DNA of 64,000 bases from Chitinophagaceae bacterium UBA4411 (GTDB lineage: Bacteria; Bacteroidota; Bacteroidia; Chitinophagales; Chitinophagaceae), in assembly GCA_002400415.1 (NCBI GenBank), contig DGQP01000007.1, forward strand, positions 338,348 to 402,347, in the 5' to 3' direction. A program made the position numbers and the translations under genes. Position 1 is the stretch's first letter. Every line of letters starts with the position of its first letter. The notes below the pieces were generated by a model. It ran no database searches. It had not been told where the DNA came from and worked only from the letters and a program-made list of their open reading frames with translations. Positions 1 through 9,672 of the stretch are shown here, one piece after another.

Positions 1-1347
1 AGGAATCAATGCTTTGAATAGGTGATCCGTTTTCTTCGGCTCCGCAAAACCTCTTGGCTTTGGCAGGTCTGGTCCCAGTAATGTTTTGTATGCATACGGA
101 TCAAAACCCTCAAACTGTTCTAAAGCGCCTTTGTTCACACCATCTACTGTATATTGTGTTTTCCAGGCTTCATCATGGTTCCATATATTCACCAGCAATT
201 GTTTTTCTTTCTCATTGAAATCGTTCAGGAAAATCTTCATCTGGTGGTTGGCATGCTCCCCGGTTGACTGGTAATGCCATTGTAATCCGGTTCCTTTCAC
301 CGTGTACACTCCATACCCGCAGGGAGTGCCATCGCCACAGATAGGGCCTGTCCACCAGGCGCCGCATACAGTGCCATGATTATGTTCGTAGACATTTCCT
401 TTGATCACATTTTCATGATAGTGCGTGTGGCCGGACATGATATGGACATTCCGGTCTTCCAGCACGGCATATAAATCTGTATTGTTCTTTACTCCTTTAT
501 GAACAGGGATATGTACACATAAAATGATCAGCTTGTCTTTTGAAACAAAAGACAGGTCCTTCTTCAGCCAGTCCAGCTGGTATTGCTGGAAATAACCATC
601 ATACTCCCTGTCTTTTCCCAAATAGCGAACATCATCCATCACCACATAATGCACCTGCCCGCGGTTGAATGAATAGCAGGTAGGGCCAAAGGTTTGCTGG
701 AATGTATCGTCTGAAGCTTCATCACCCCCTTTATTATAATCCATATCATGATTGCCGATACACTGGAAAAATGGAATACCCATTTTTTCAACGGCCTGGC
801 TGTAGTCATCAAACAACTTCAGTTCATCCCACACAATATCACCTACGGTAATACCATGCAGCAGGGCGCCACTACCGGCGGCAGCCACCAATTTTTGCAC
901 ATCAGGAACCGATTGTGTCATCATTTTTTCAACATCTTTGGCATTTTTAACCTGCGGATCGGCCCAGATGAAGAACTGGTGTTCATTGTCATCCCTGGTC
1001 AGGGGTTTTAATTCAAAATTCAGATCCTTTTTGATATTGATATTCTTAGCCAGTTGATAATGGCGGGTAATATTTTTTTCGTGCACAAATTCATAACCAG
1101 AAGGTGTGCTGATGAAAACAGTTACTGCTTCAGGGTGTAGTTCAAACTCATACCTCCCTTTATCATCTGTGGCTGTCACATTGTAACCATCGCTTACCAC
1201 CACAGCTTTAATACCTTTACCATTAGCGCTTACACGACCTTTAAGCTTTTTCTTTTTACCGGTAAATGCGGAAGCTGACAGTTGTCCTGCAATAATAAAG
1301 CCACCGGTTAACCAGGCTGCCTGCCGGATAAATTTTCTTCTTTGCAT
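1..1347 (-). CDS. Calcineurin-like metallophosphoesterase, Tat-exported (3' end outside window)
   Basis: Predicted exported metal-dependent phosphoesterase. 449 residues are visible and the C-terminus lies beyond the left edge. The N-terminus begins MQRRKFIRQAAWL, an RRxFIR twin-arginine motif before a hydrophobic stretch, so Tat export is likely. An Ig/carboxypeptidase-regulatory-like N-terminal domain (about residues 30-90, of the MetallophosN type) precedes the catalytic domain. Metal-site motifs follow in order: ADPQ, GDIVWDE, GNHDMDY and SGHTHYHEN. The end resembles the MetallophosC domain. The start ATG at 1347 is only 3 bp past the stop of the upstream DUF5689 gene, so it is the last visible gene of the SusC/SusD operon. 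The substrate is unknown; the context suggests an imported or periplasmic phosphoester. Confidence 0.9.
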   Translation of the reverse strand, partial: MQRRKFIRQAAWLTGGFIIAGQLSASAFTGKKKKLKGRVSANGKGIKAVVVSDGYNVTATDDKGRYEFELHPEAVTVFISTPSGYEFVHEKNITRHYQLAKNINIKKDLNFELKPLTRDDNEHQFFIWADPQVKNAKDVEKMMTQSVPDVQKLVAAAGSGALLHGITVGDIVWDELKLFDDYSQAVEKMGIPFFQCIGNHDMDYNKGGDEASDDTFQQTFGPTCYSFNRGQVHYVVMDDVRYLGKDREYDGYFQQYQLDWLKKDLSFVSKDKLIILCVHIPVHKGVKNNTDLYAVLEDRNVHIMSGHTHYHENVIKGNVYEHNHGTVCGAWWTGPICGDGTPCGYGVYTVKGTGLQWHYQSTGEHANHQMKIFLNDFNEKEKQLLVNIWNHDEAWKTQYTVDGVNKGALEQFEGFDPYAYKTLLGPDLPKPRGFAEPKKTDHLFKALIP

Positions 1348-1350
1348 AGT

Positions 1351-2853
1351 TTATTGTTCAAGTGTTGTTGCTCCTTCAATTTGTGTTCGTGTTGAAGTTG
1401 CTGTTAATACTATTGATGATAATGTTCTTGCTGATGTCCACCTGCCGGTGCTGGTGTTATAAGTACCCCCTAATCTTGAAAAGTTAGTGGCAGGCGGAAA
1501 CGTCAGTTTACCTGTATTGCCGCCTTGTGCAAAATAAGGCTGAATGGTAAGATTTACGGGGTTTTTAATATCATAATAATCTGTGTTACAGATCTTGTAG
1601 CCTCTTTCAGGCGGACCAGCTGTATATAAACTTCCGTTGCCACCAAAGAATATCACATCCACCGGGATAGTATCGTTTGTTACACTGGTGAGATCAAAAA
1701 CAGCAATGCCTGCTGCATTGCCACTGTTAGCTAACAAATTTGTTGTAGCAGTTCCAAATCCATCACCAGCCGAGGAAGCATACATTTTACTTACCCAAAA
1801 AGCAGAACTGATATCAGTGGAACCGGCGCCCCATATATTTTTATTGGCCCCCACGTAGAAGTATTGTCCCCTCACCACTGATCCGCTTGTGATGTTGATT
1901 TTGTAGGTACGAAGATCACCTGTAGCCCATCCGTTAGCGGGGAATCCTGTCGGGGTGGAAGCACCGGCATTATTCGTGGTTACCAGGGAAAAGTTTTTGG
2001 TTGCAAAGTCGATATCCCTTGTTGCCATCAGCTGAATGTATTCATAGTTGGCATCTGTTCCTGCCGGATCTACAAGATAGCCGGTGATAACAATAGGGGC
2101 AATTTTTGGAGCTTCAGAAGCAAGGATTGTAATGTCGGATCTTTTTCTTGCCCACAATTGAGGAATGGTGTCCGTTGTTACATTAAAAATTACTCCTGTG
2201 AAGTTGGATAAGAAAGGAATGGCATCGTTTGCAAAGGAAGCGGTGGCCTCTGTATGTAAGGTGAGATTACCAAAACCATCATTGATGATGCGGTTGCCGG
2301 CATAGATGGTTCCGGGCGGATAGGAGGCATCGAAACCCACTCTTGAAATTGAAACCAGGGTGCTTTCGAAAGCTTTTGGATTGGCAAGTATCGCATTAGC
2401 TTTTACAAATGCCGTGTCAATCCTGGCGCCTGCAGTTACTTTAGTGATTTTTGAATTGGTAATGCCGGAAAGCTGCAGCATACCATTCTCATCTTTTAAT
2501 ACAGCGCCTACCACATCAATAATCAGTGAATCGCCGGGTACATAGGATGCTGCATCAGCACCTAATGAAATTGCAATGCCGCTTAAACGGGATAACCTTC
2601 TTTTATCCTGTACCACCAAAAGCCCTGCGGGCATGTTACCTTCTGAATGATCTGAGACCACCACGCCGGTAATTTTTGCGGAGCCAAAAAGATTGTCAGT
2701 GGATAATGTTACATCATTGCCTTTAAATAAGTCTCTTACATCAAATATGGAAACATAGGGGCTTACCTGTCCGCCGGGATAGTTATCTTTTTTACATCCC
2801 CAAAAGCTGCTGACAACAGCGAGGAAAAGAAATCCGGTAATATATTTTTTCAT
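1351..2853 (-). CDS. DUF5689 domain lipoprotein
   Basis: A 500-residue cell-surface or periplasmic lipoprotein. The signal peptide ends SSFWG-C20-KKD, a Bacteroidota-style lipobox. Residues about 30-250 match the DUF5689 pattern as I know it (GVVVSDHSEGN near the start, then OB-fold-like beta strands); the C-terminal half resembles lamin-tail or BACON-type beta domains but I cannot assign it. The frame stays open upstream to a TTG at 2874, but the first ATG is at 2853 and begins the signal peptide directly, so I use 2853. It lies between the susD-like gene (20-40 bp upstream) and the metallophosphoesterase. DUF5689 proteins commonly accompany SusCD pairs and secreted nucleases or phosphoesterases; a ligand-binding role is inferred. 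Confidence 0.85.
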   Translation of the reverse strand: MKKYITGFLFLAVVSSFWGCKKDNYPGGQVSPYVSIFDVRDLFKGNDVTLSTDNLFGSAKITGVVVSDHSEGNMPAGLLVVQDKRRLSRLSGIAISLGADAASYVPGDSLIIDVVGAVLKDENGMLQLSGITNSKITKVTAGARIDTAFVKANAILANPKAFESTLVSISRVGFDASYPPGTIYAGNRIINDGFGNLTLHTEATASFANDAIPFLSNFTGVIFNVTTDTIPQLWARKRSDITILASEAPKIAPIVITGYLVDPAGTDANYEYIQLMATRDIDFATKNFSLVTTNNAGASTPTGFPANGWATGDLRTYKINITSGSVVRGQYFYVGANKNIWGAGSTDISSAFWVSKMYASSAGDGFGTATTNLLANSGNAAGIAVFDLTSVTNDTIPVDVIFFGGNGSLYTAGPPERGYKICNTDYYDIKNPVNLTIQPYFAQGGNTGKLTFPPATNFSRLGGTYNTSTGRWTSARTLSSIVLTATSTRTQIEGATTLEQ

Positions 2854-2893
2854 TGCTGAAATATTTGAATTCAAGTATTAATTGTTTCAGTGA

Positions 2894-4423
2894 TTACGGT
2901 TTTTGCCACCAAACCTGTGTTGAGATGATATCAGGGCCTTGCTCTGCAATGGTTAATTGATAATTAGTAGGGTTTGTTGACTGTACATAAACAGGATAGG
3001 TCATTCTTGCCGGCATGACACCATTGTTGCGCAAACCAGGGCCCTGCGGTATAACTGGTTTACCTGTACGGCGGTATTCAAACCACTGTTGCAAATCAGC
3101 CAGGAATAAGGCGTAATATTTTTGTAAATGAATTTTTTGCATTTTTTCATCAAGCGGGTCGCTGTTATCCCACTCAATTGACGCCCCGCCATTGGCGATG
3201 TAGGTATCAATCGGGACATTCCAGGCAGGCAGCCACAATTTGATGCTGTTGAGAATACCATCCTTATAATGCTGTTCAGCAGAGCTGCTGATCCAGCCTT
3301 TGGCAGCAGCTTCAGCTAAGATGAACTTCAACTCAGCATAGTTCATGATCATACCGCCTAAAGGGTCTGTTTGCAAACTTGTGGCTGAAGTGTTGGAATA
3401 GAAATATGATTTCTTTTGGGGGTTGGAACCGGGAGCATAACCGCTTTGCACTCCGCCATAAGCTCCCATATATGTTGCGATGCCCCAACGGTTGAAGCCG
3501 CCCGTCCACTGGCTTATATCAATACGCGGATCATTCCAGATAACTAAATTGTCAATAAAGAAGCTGGCAAGCCCCGGCTGTCTCCAGTCTTGCTCCCTCA
3601 CACCATTTACATATGGGGAGATATAAGGAGAGGTGCCGGTCCATTTTAATATAGCCGACTCATCATTGTTTGCCATTATAGGATACGTGGATGCATTGGT
3701 CTCCACGATGTCTTTGATCCTGGCAGCAGCCAGCGCTGTTACTTCAGCTTTTCCGGATACTCTCAGCAATAAACGGAGGTATAAAGAATTACAGAATTTG
3801 CGCCAGCGGGAAAGGTTGCCATTGTAGATCGGGTCAGATGATGCTGCAATTCCGGTACCCGTTCCTGTTGCACTTAATAAGACATTGGCGCTGTCGAGCT
3901 TATTAAAAATATCGAAGTAGATATCTCTTTGCCTGTCAAAACGGGGTTCAAATATTCCGCTATCCCTTGCCAGGTTAGATTGTGAATAAGGGATGTCGCC
4001 ATACGTATCGGTTAAGATAGAATATATCCATGATTGACAGACAAGTGAAATACCCATGTATGACTTATTAAAATTCAACGGCTCACTGGCAATTTTATAG
4101 ATGTCTTTAAAATTGGTCAGCTCAGCGTATAAGCCATTGTATAAATAATCTGCCCAGTTGGCACGGTAATCATATCGGAATACCTGTCCTTCGGCATCGC
4201 TCATATTTACTGTAACCTGCATTAACTCATTATTGAAATTGCGGTTGCGAAGCATGTTATACGTCATCGTATTTACTAAGGCAGGCGCCAGCAATTGCTG
4301 AGGTAATGCATTAGGCGTATTATTGGGATCCGTATTGATCTCCTGGAAATCTTTGCTGCAGGATGTTGCCAGTAAACTAAAAGCAGCAAGGATGAATGAT
4401 AGTTTATAAATAGTTTGTTTCAT
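2894..4423 (-). CDS. SusD/RagB-like nutrient-binding lipoprotein
   Basis: A 509-residue surface lipoprotein of the SusD-like_2 type that forms the lid of a SusC channel and captures substrate. Seen: a signal peptide with lipobox LLATS-C22-SKD, the start of the mature protein with FQEINTDPNNTPNA, which is typical of this subfamily, TPR-like helical repeats in the N-terminal half, and the C-terminal region with EWDNSDPLDEKMQKIHLQKY followed by an arginine/tyrosine-rich end. Length fits the family. It follows the susC-like gene by 12 bp. The SusD-like_2 branch is often found with substrates other than polysaccharides, in keeping with the phosphoesterase in this operon. Confidence 0.95.
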   Translation of the reverse strand: MKQTIYKLSFILAAFSLLATSCSKDFQEINTDPNNTPNALPQQLLAPALVNTMTYNMLRNRNFNNELMQVTVNMSDAEGQVFRYDYRANWADYLYNGLYAELTNFKDIYKIASEPLNFNKSYMGISLVCQSWIYSILTDTYGDIPYSQSNLARDSGIFEPRFDRQRDIYFDIFNKLDSANVLLSATGTGTGIAASSDPIYNGNLSRWRKFCNSLYLRLLLRVSGKAEVTALAAARIKDIVETNASTYPIMANNDESAILKWTGTSPYISPYVNGVREQDWRQPGLASFFIDNLVIWNDPRIDISQWTGGFNRWGIATYMGAYGGVQSGYAPGSNPQKKSYFYSNTSATSLQTDPLGGMIMNYAELKFILAEAAAKGWISSSAEQHYKDGILNSIKLWLPAWNVPIDTYIANGGASIEWDNSDPLDEKMQKIHLQKYYALFLADLQQWFEYRRTGKPVIPQGPGLRNNGVMPARMTYPVYVQSTNPTNYQLTIAEQGPDIISTQVWWQKP

Positions 4424-4435
4424 AATACTAATAGT

Positions 4436-7400
4436 TTATAGTCCTACAACAAGATTAAAACCAAAGCTGCGTGTGGAAGGGAATTGTGCCACTTCAAAAC
4501 CGGTTACGATATCAGTGCCGCTTAAAGTCCCGAATTCGGGGTCAAACATGGGCCATGGTGACCAGATGAAAAGATTCCGCCCGAATACGCCTACGGTTAG
4601 TTTTTGTAAGCCCAGTTTTTTTGTAATTCTTGCCTTGAATGTATAATCCAGCCTGGCCTCACGGAATTTAATAAAATCGGTGCTGAACGTACTTCCTTCT
4701 GCATTGTCAATTCCCCAATGGGAACGATAGTATTCGTCAATGTCTGTGGCGATTGTTGTATTGGGTATATATTTATTGCTTCCGGGGTCAAACACAACAC
4801 CGTTACCAATAATACCACTGTATCTTCCGGGCAGGGTGGAAGTTAATTTTCCCTGTTCTGCCAGTTTGTAGTGCATTAATGAGTGACCAACGGCACCCCA
4901 TTGGGCATCAAACAATAAATTCAATGTAAAGCCTTTGTAAGAGAACTCATTGGTGAAGCCGAGTTTGCCTTTGGGAATAGTGTTGCCCAAGTAAGTCACA
5001 TCCTGTGAGATTAATGCAAAACCGGTTGCCGCATCATAGACCACCTGGCCATCAGGGGATCTTACATATCCACGACCATACAGATCACCCATGCTTCCGC
5101 CAACTTTGGCAACAATCTGTCCGCCACCTACAGGTCCTGTGCGAAGCACAACGGAACTATCAGCTAATTCTTTTATCCTGTTACTATTGGTGGAGAATAC
5201 TATGCCGGATGTCCATTTGAACCCGGACTTTGCAGAAACGGGTGTTCCATTCAATGCCAACTCAAAACCTTTGTTGGTAACACGGCCGGCATTGATCACG
5301 GCTCTTGCATAACCGGATGAACGGTCAATAATCCTTTCCAGTATCTGGTTTTTTGTGTTGCCGCGGTAAACAGACACATCAAGCGTCAGGCGGTTGCGTA
5401 AAAACTTCATGGTTGTTCCTAACTCCAGCGAAACCTGGTTTAATGGTCTCAGGTTCGGATTTGTGAGCAAGGAAGGATTTTGTAAAGCCCCGCCAGGATA
5501 TGGTGCAGGTACTGTGCTATAGTTAAACGATGTTCTGTATGGCGTGGTAGTACCTCCGCCTACGCCGGCTACGGAGAAGCGAAGCTTTGCATAATTAATG
5601 GCTGTTGGTAATTTCATTACTTCCGAAGCAATGAAACTTAAGTTGGCCGAGGGGTAAAAGAAACTTGCGTTTTCTGTACGGGTGGGGGTTGCCAATGTAC
5701 TATTCCAGTCTTGCCTTCCTGTGAAGTCAGCAAAAAGAAACTCTTTGTATCCAAATGTCACCAGTCCATAAAAACTGTTGATGGCATATTTACTTTTCCA
5801 GGGAAGCGCTACCAGGGGGCCGGCCGTATTCGCCATCGAATAATCTCCCGGGTAAATCAGTGAGTCTGCCCTTATTTCATCACGATTGTAATTATTGCGG
5901 AGAGCGCTGCCACCTATTGTTACCGAGAAATCAAAATCCTTGTTTATTTTCTTTGCATACTTTAATAAGAAATCGCTGCTTACTTCCTGTGAGAAGATGT
6001 TTTGTGTGCGATAGCTTCCTTTCTGGTATTTTGAACCGGCATCAAAAGGCCTTTCCTGTGCCCGTTGTTCATAACTCATATCCAGTGATGTTCTTAACAT
6101 GAGGCTCAGTTCTTTCGTGAAATTATAGGTAGCGGAGAAATTACCAGTTACTCCATGACGATTTGAACGATTAATAAACTCATCCGCAATAGCGTAGGGA
6201 TTTTCAGGAAAAGAGCTGAAAGGATAGAATATTCTTCTTCCCTCCTGGCCTCTTACCCAGTATTGTTTCAGCCAGTCAAGATCAGCATTTGGCTGCCAGA
6301 AGATAAACCAGTACATAATGGACTGGTTACCGTAACCGGCCCCGGGTAAATTGTCACTCCATTTATTGGTATAATTTACTTTAGCTGCAATCTGCAGCTT
6401 ATCGCTCACTTTTGAATTGACAGATAATGCGACACTGTTTCTTTTATAACCGGTATTAGGTGTAATCCATTTATTGGTAACATTACTCAGCGAAAAACGG
6501 GCTGTTGTTTTATCCGTGCCGCCGCTGATGCTGATGGAGTTTGTAATAGTATTGCCCGTATTAAAATAATTGCGCAATTTGTTGGGGTAAGCTACCCAGG
6601 GAGTCCGCACTGTACCTTGCGCTCCCGTTGCAGGATCATACTGAAAAAATTGCTGACCATTAAAACGGGGGCCATATGCTGAACTGGTGGCACTGGTGCT
6701 GGCTCCGTCAGCAGAAGCTCCGAATGAGTAATAATCATTTCCATCTAACCCTTGTCCATATTCGAATTGCAGATCCGGCCAGCGGTTTACCTGTTCGATA
6801 AACACATTGGAGTTGAAAGTAATACCGATTCCTTTCTTTTTATTATTCCCGCTTCCTGATTTTGTGGTAATGATGATGGCACCATTCAAACCTCTTTCCC
6901 CGTATAATGCTGCGGCTCCCGGCCCTTTTAATACAGTTACTGATTCCACATCTTCCGGGTTAATATCATTTAGTCCGCTGCCATAGTCGGCGGGCATATT
7001 ATCGCTGCTGGTACCATAGGCAGATTCTCCGGCGATACCGCTTCTGCGTCCGCTTCCCTGGTTGATTACCACTCCGTCTACCACAATCAGTGCCTCATTG
7101 TCACCGGTCAGATTGTTTTCACCCCGGAGGATGATTTTGTTGGAGCCTGTGGGACCGCTATTGGAGCGGATAAGATTCAGGCCGGCTACTTTTCCGGATA
7201 AAGCATCTGTCCAGTTGCCGGATAATGCCCCGGTCAGGTCTTCCCCTTTTACAATGGTTGTTGAATAGCCCAGGGCTTTTTCTTCTCTTTTGATACCAAG
7301 GGCGGTGACGACAACACCCTGAAGTTCCTGGCTTGATTCAGCAAGGGTAACATTGAGTTTTGTTTGGTTACCGACTTTGATTTCCGCAGTTGTAAATCCA

Positions 7401-7660
7401 ACCGATGAAATAGCAAGCACGTCATTATTGCCGGCCTGTATGGAAAACTGGCCCTTATCATTGGTGGATGTACCAACAGAACGGCCTTTTACCTGCACCG
7501 TTGCTTTGGCAACAGGATTCCCGTCCTTTTCATTGATTACGGTTCCGCTGATCGTCCGTTGCTGTGCTGCCACCAGCAGTGAAAGCAACACAAACACAAA
7601 AACGAAGAGCAGATGTTTTGCTGCATTTATTTTTTTTGCAGCAAGCGTCAGGGGTCTCAT
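4436..7660 (-). CDS. SusC/RagA-type TonB-dependent outer-membrane transporter
   Basis: A 1074-residue outer-membrane active transporter. In order: signal peptide (residues 1-32, ending LLVAAQQ), a carboxypeptidase-D-regulatory-like beta domain (about 34-115), a TonB-box-like segment GVVVTALGIKREEK, the plug domain (about 130-235, with DVESVTVLKGPGAAALYGERG), and the 22-strand barrel ending FGFNLVVGL. The open frame extends to 7801, but that adds 47 residues without signal-peptide character; ATG at 7660 begins a normal signal peptide, so I chose it. First gene of the SusC-SusD-DUF5689-phosphoesterase operon. No FecI/FecR pair lies next to it. Upstream, 7661-7883 holds no gene and no promoter I could recognise. 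Confidence 0.95.
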   Translation of the reverse strand: MRPLTLAAKKINAAKHLLFVFVFVLLSLLVAAQQRTISGTVINEKDGNPVAKATVQVKGRSVGTSTNDKGQFSIQAGNNDVLAISSVGFTTAEIKVGNQTKLNVTLAESSQELQGVVVTALGIKREEKALGYSTTIVKGEDLTGALSGNWTDALSGKVAGLNLIRSNSGPTGSNKIILRGENNLTGDNEALIVVDGVVINQGSGRRSGIAGESAYGTSSDNMPADYGSGLNDINPEDVESVTVLKGPGAAALYGERGLNGAIIITTKSGSGNNKKKGIGITFNSNVFIEQVNRWPDLQFEYGQGLDGNDYYSFGASADGASTSATSSAYGPRFNGQQFFQYDPATGAQGTVRTPWVAYPNKLRNYFNTGNTITNSISISGGTDKTTARFSLSNVTNKWITPNTGYKRNSVALSVNSKVSDKLQIAAKVNYTNKWSDNLPGAGYGNQSIMYWFIFWQPNADLDWLKQYWVRGQEGRRIFYPFSSFPENPYAIADEFINRSNRHGVTGNFSATYNFTKELSLMLRTSLDMSYEQRAQERPFDAGSKYQKGSYRTQNIFSQEVSSDFLLKYAKKINKDFDFSVTIGGSALRNNYNRDEIRADSLIYPGDYSMANTAGPLVALPWKSKYAINSFYGLVTFGYKEFLFADFTGRQDWNSTLATPTRTENASFFYPSANLSFIASEVMKLPTAINYAKLRFSVAGVGGGTTTPYRTSFNYSTVPAPYPGGALQNPSLLTNPNLRPLNQVSLELGTTMKFLRNRLTLDVSVYRGNTKNQILERIIDRSSGYARAVINAGRVTNKGFELALNGTPVSAKSGFKWTSGIVFSTNSNRIKELADSSVVLRTGPVGGGQIVAKVGGSMGDLYGRGYVRSPDGQVVYDAATGFALISQDVTYLGNTIPKGKLGFTNEFSYKGFTLNLLFDAQWGAVGHSLMHYKLAEQGKLTSTLPGRYSGIIGNGVVFDPGSNKYIPNTTIATDIDEYYRSHWGIDNAEGSTFSTDFIKFREARLDYTFKARITKKLGLQKLTVGVFGRNLFIWSPWPMFDPEFGTLSGTDIVTGFEVAQFPSTRSFGFNLVVGL

Positions 7661-7883
7661 AAGTGTTGAGTATTGAGGTTGATGAATAATGCAAGTTGAA
7701 ATGAAGGCAAGCAGGTTAAGTTCCGGGGACAGAAATTTCCCCGTTGTTCTTTCATGAGAAGCTGTTTCCTTAACCGTGCGGCAAAAGAAGATTATTTTCA
7801 TATTCAGCTATCGTTGGTTGTTGTTACGGTATCATTAAGTTTTCTGCAACATTTTGCATTTTTATAATGCGTTTGCAAAAAGC

Positions 7884-9446
7884 TTATTTTAAGACATACT
7901 GCTCGGCCAGCTGTGTAAATGCTTTTACCTGTTCCTCTTTCCACTTGTCATCTTTTTCCAAAGCAGCAGCCATAACCGCAGCCACATCGGGAGCAATCCT
8001 TTTGCTTTCCTTCGCATTCAGTAACAGTGCCCTTGTTCTGCGTGATAATACATCCTCGAGTGTACGTGCCATCTCCTGCTCAACCGCCCATTTTATTTGT
8101 GCTTTATGAATCTTTAGTTCTTCGCTGATCCAAAGATTGGCATCACCATTCATTTGCAGGCGCAATGAACCTGCGTCACTGCCATAGAAATAAAAAGGAT
8201 CATTCCAGTCAGTGGTTGCAGCATAACCATGAATGTGTAATGAGCCGGTGGCTGATGAAAGACGTTTCCAGTTTAATTCCTTCTCAATTTTGTTTACCAT
8301 GTCCTCACCCATTTTGCGATAAGTGGTCCATTTGCCACCCAGTATGGTGAAAAGACGGGAGGGAGAAACAATGATCTTATGACTGCGGGATATTTCTTTT
8401 GTCTTTTGTTCTCCTTTTTGGGGAGCAGCCAGCGGACGTAACCCTGCAAATACGCTTAATACATCGCTTCGTGCAGGTTTTTTTGTAAAATAGGCACTGG
8501 CGGTTTCTAATATGAAGTTGATTTCTTTTTCTAATGCGGTCGGTTCGAGGGAAGCTTCATCAACAGGTGTATCAGTTGTGCCCACAACCACCTTGTCATG
8601 CCAGGGAACAGCAAATAATACACGGCCATCACTTGTTTCGGGAATCATCAATGCATCAGCTGATGGGTGAAAGCTTTTATCCAGTACAAGATGAACGCCC
8701 TGGCTCACGCAGATGCTTTTATCACTGCCGGGTTTATCCATTTGCAGGATATCATCCACGAATACACCTGTGGCGTTTACCACCGCTTTGGTTTTTACAA
8801 CAAAGGTTTGCCCGGACTCCATATCCATAAGCGTGGCGCCGGAAAGTAATCCATCCGGATCTTTCAGCAGGCCTGTTACCTGCACATAATTGATGGCAAC
8901 ACCTCCATTTTCCAGGATGGTCTGGGCAAGATTGATGGCCAGTCTTGAATCATCAAATTGCCCGTCATGATATTCCACAGCCCCTTTCAGGCCGGTTGTT
9001 TTAATGCCGGGCAGTTTTTTAATTGTTTCATTGCGGGTAATAAAAATGGAAGGACCTAAACGAAGCCTGCCGGCGATACGGTCATAAAGCTTAAGGCCAA
9101 TTGTATATTTCAACCTGTCCCATAATGAATAGACAGGAACAATGAATGTCTGATCTTTTACCAGGTGAGGAGCATTGCGATAAAGCAAACCCCTTTCAAT
9201 ACTTGCCTCACGCACCAGGCGGATATCACCCTGTGCAAGGTAACGAACCCCGCCATGTACCAGCTTGGTGCTGCGGCTGGAAGTGCCTTTGGCGAAATCG
9301 GATTGCTCAACCAGGAGGGTTTTATAGCCACGGGCTGCAGCATCAAGTGCTATACCCAGTCCTGTTGCTCCGCCGCCAATTACCAGGATATCCCATTCAA
9401 CAGCCGGGTCTGTTAATTTTTCTATCAGGCTTGTTCTTTCAATCAT
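7884..9446 (-). CDS. glpD: Glycerol-3-phosphate dehydrogenase (FAD)
   Basis: Oxidises sn-glycerol 3-phosphate to dihydroxyacetone phosphate at the membrane, giving electrons to quinone. 520 residues, normal for GlpD. The FAD-binding GGGATG motif is at residues 24-29, followed by SSRSTKLVHGGVRYL, a GlpD signature, and GGKWTTYRKMGEDM near the C-terminal third. The helical DAO_C domain ends the protein. The frame runs to a TTG at 9455; the ATG at 9446 (MIERTSL) is the better start. It is divergent from a DeoR-family regulator, and the shared 226-bp region is full of TTCGAAA repeats, which suggests control by that regulator. Confidence 0.95.
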   Translation of the reverse strand: MIERTSLIEKLTDPAVEWDILVIGGGATGLGIALDAAARGYKTLLVEQSDFAKGTSSRSTKLVHGGVRYLAQGDIRLVREASIERGLLYRNAPHLVKDQTFIVPVYSLWDRLKYTIGLKLYDRIAGRLRLGPSIFITRNETIKKLPGIKTTGLKGAVEYHDGQFDDSRLAINLAQTILENGGVAINYVQVTGLLKDPDGLLSGATLMDMESGQTFVVKTKAVVNATGVFVDDILQMDKPGSDKSICVSQGVHLVLDKSFHPSADALMIPETSDGRVLFAVPWHDKVVVGTTDTPVDEASLEPTALEKEINFILETASAYFTKKPARSDVLSVFAGLRPLAAPQKGEQKTKEISRSHKIIVSPSRLFTILGGKWTTYRKMGEDMVNKIEKELNWKRLSSATGSLHIHGYAATTDWNDPFYFYGSDAGSLRLQMNGDANLWISEELKIHKAQIKWAVEQEMARTLEDVLSRRTRALLLNAKESKRIAPDVAAVMAAALEKDDKWKEEQVKAFTQLAEQYVLK

Positions 9447-9473
9447 ATAGATCAATAAAGAAAATTCTATGAA

Positions 9474-9605
9474 GTTTCGGTTTGTTTCAAATGATAATGA
9501 ATCGAAACTAATAAAAAGAAATCGAAACTTTATTTCTTTATTATGAATAAAAAGGAAATATTTCGAAATCTGAATGTAGGTTTATATTTCGAATTGCTTC
9601 GAAAA
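9474..9605. promoter_or_regulatory. Cluster of TTCGAAA-type repeats in the glpD/deoR divergent promoter
   Basis: Seen: GTTTCGG at 9474, AATCGAAAC at 9500-9508 and again at 9520-9528 (exactly 20 bp apart), the perfect palindrome ATTTCGAAAT at 9560-9569, ATTTCGAATT at 9586-9595, and CTTCGAAAA at 9597-9605. GTTTCAAAT at 9484 is a weaker copy. DeoR/GlpR-family repressors bind repeated TTCG-containing half-sites, so these are probable operators for the adjacent DeoR-family protein. That assignment is inference. Confidence 0.65.
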
Positions 9606-9672
9606 AAACAAACATCTGTTTGGATTAATGATTTGATCTTTTGAAATTCAATGACATCTGCATAAATTGACC

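Noticed and set aside
748..1011. Plus-strand open frame of 87 codons
   Set aside because: It is antisense to the metallophosphoesterase, whose motifs are clear, and has no protein-like features.
7660..7801. N-terminal extension of the SusC-like protein
   Set aside because: The extra 47 residues lack signal-peptide character, while the ATG at 7660 begins a normal signal peptide.
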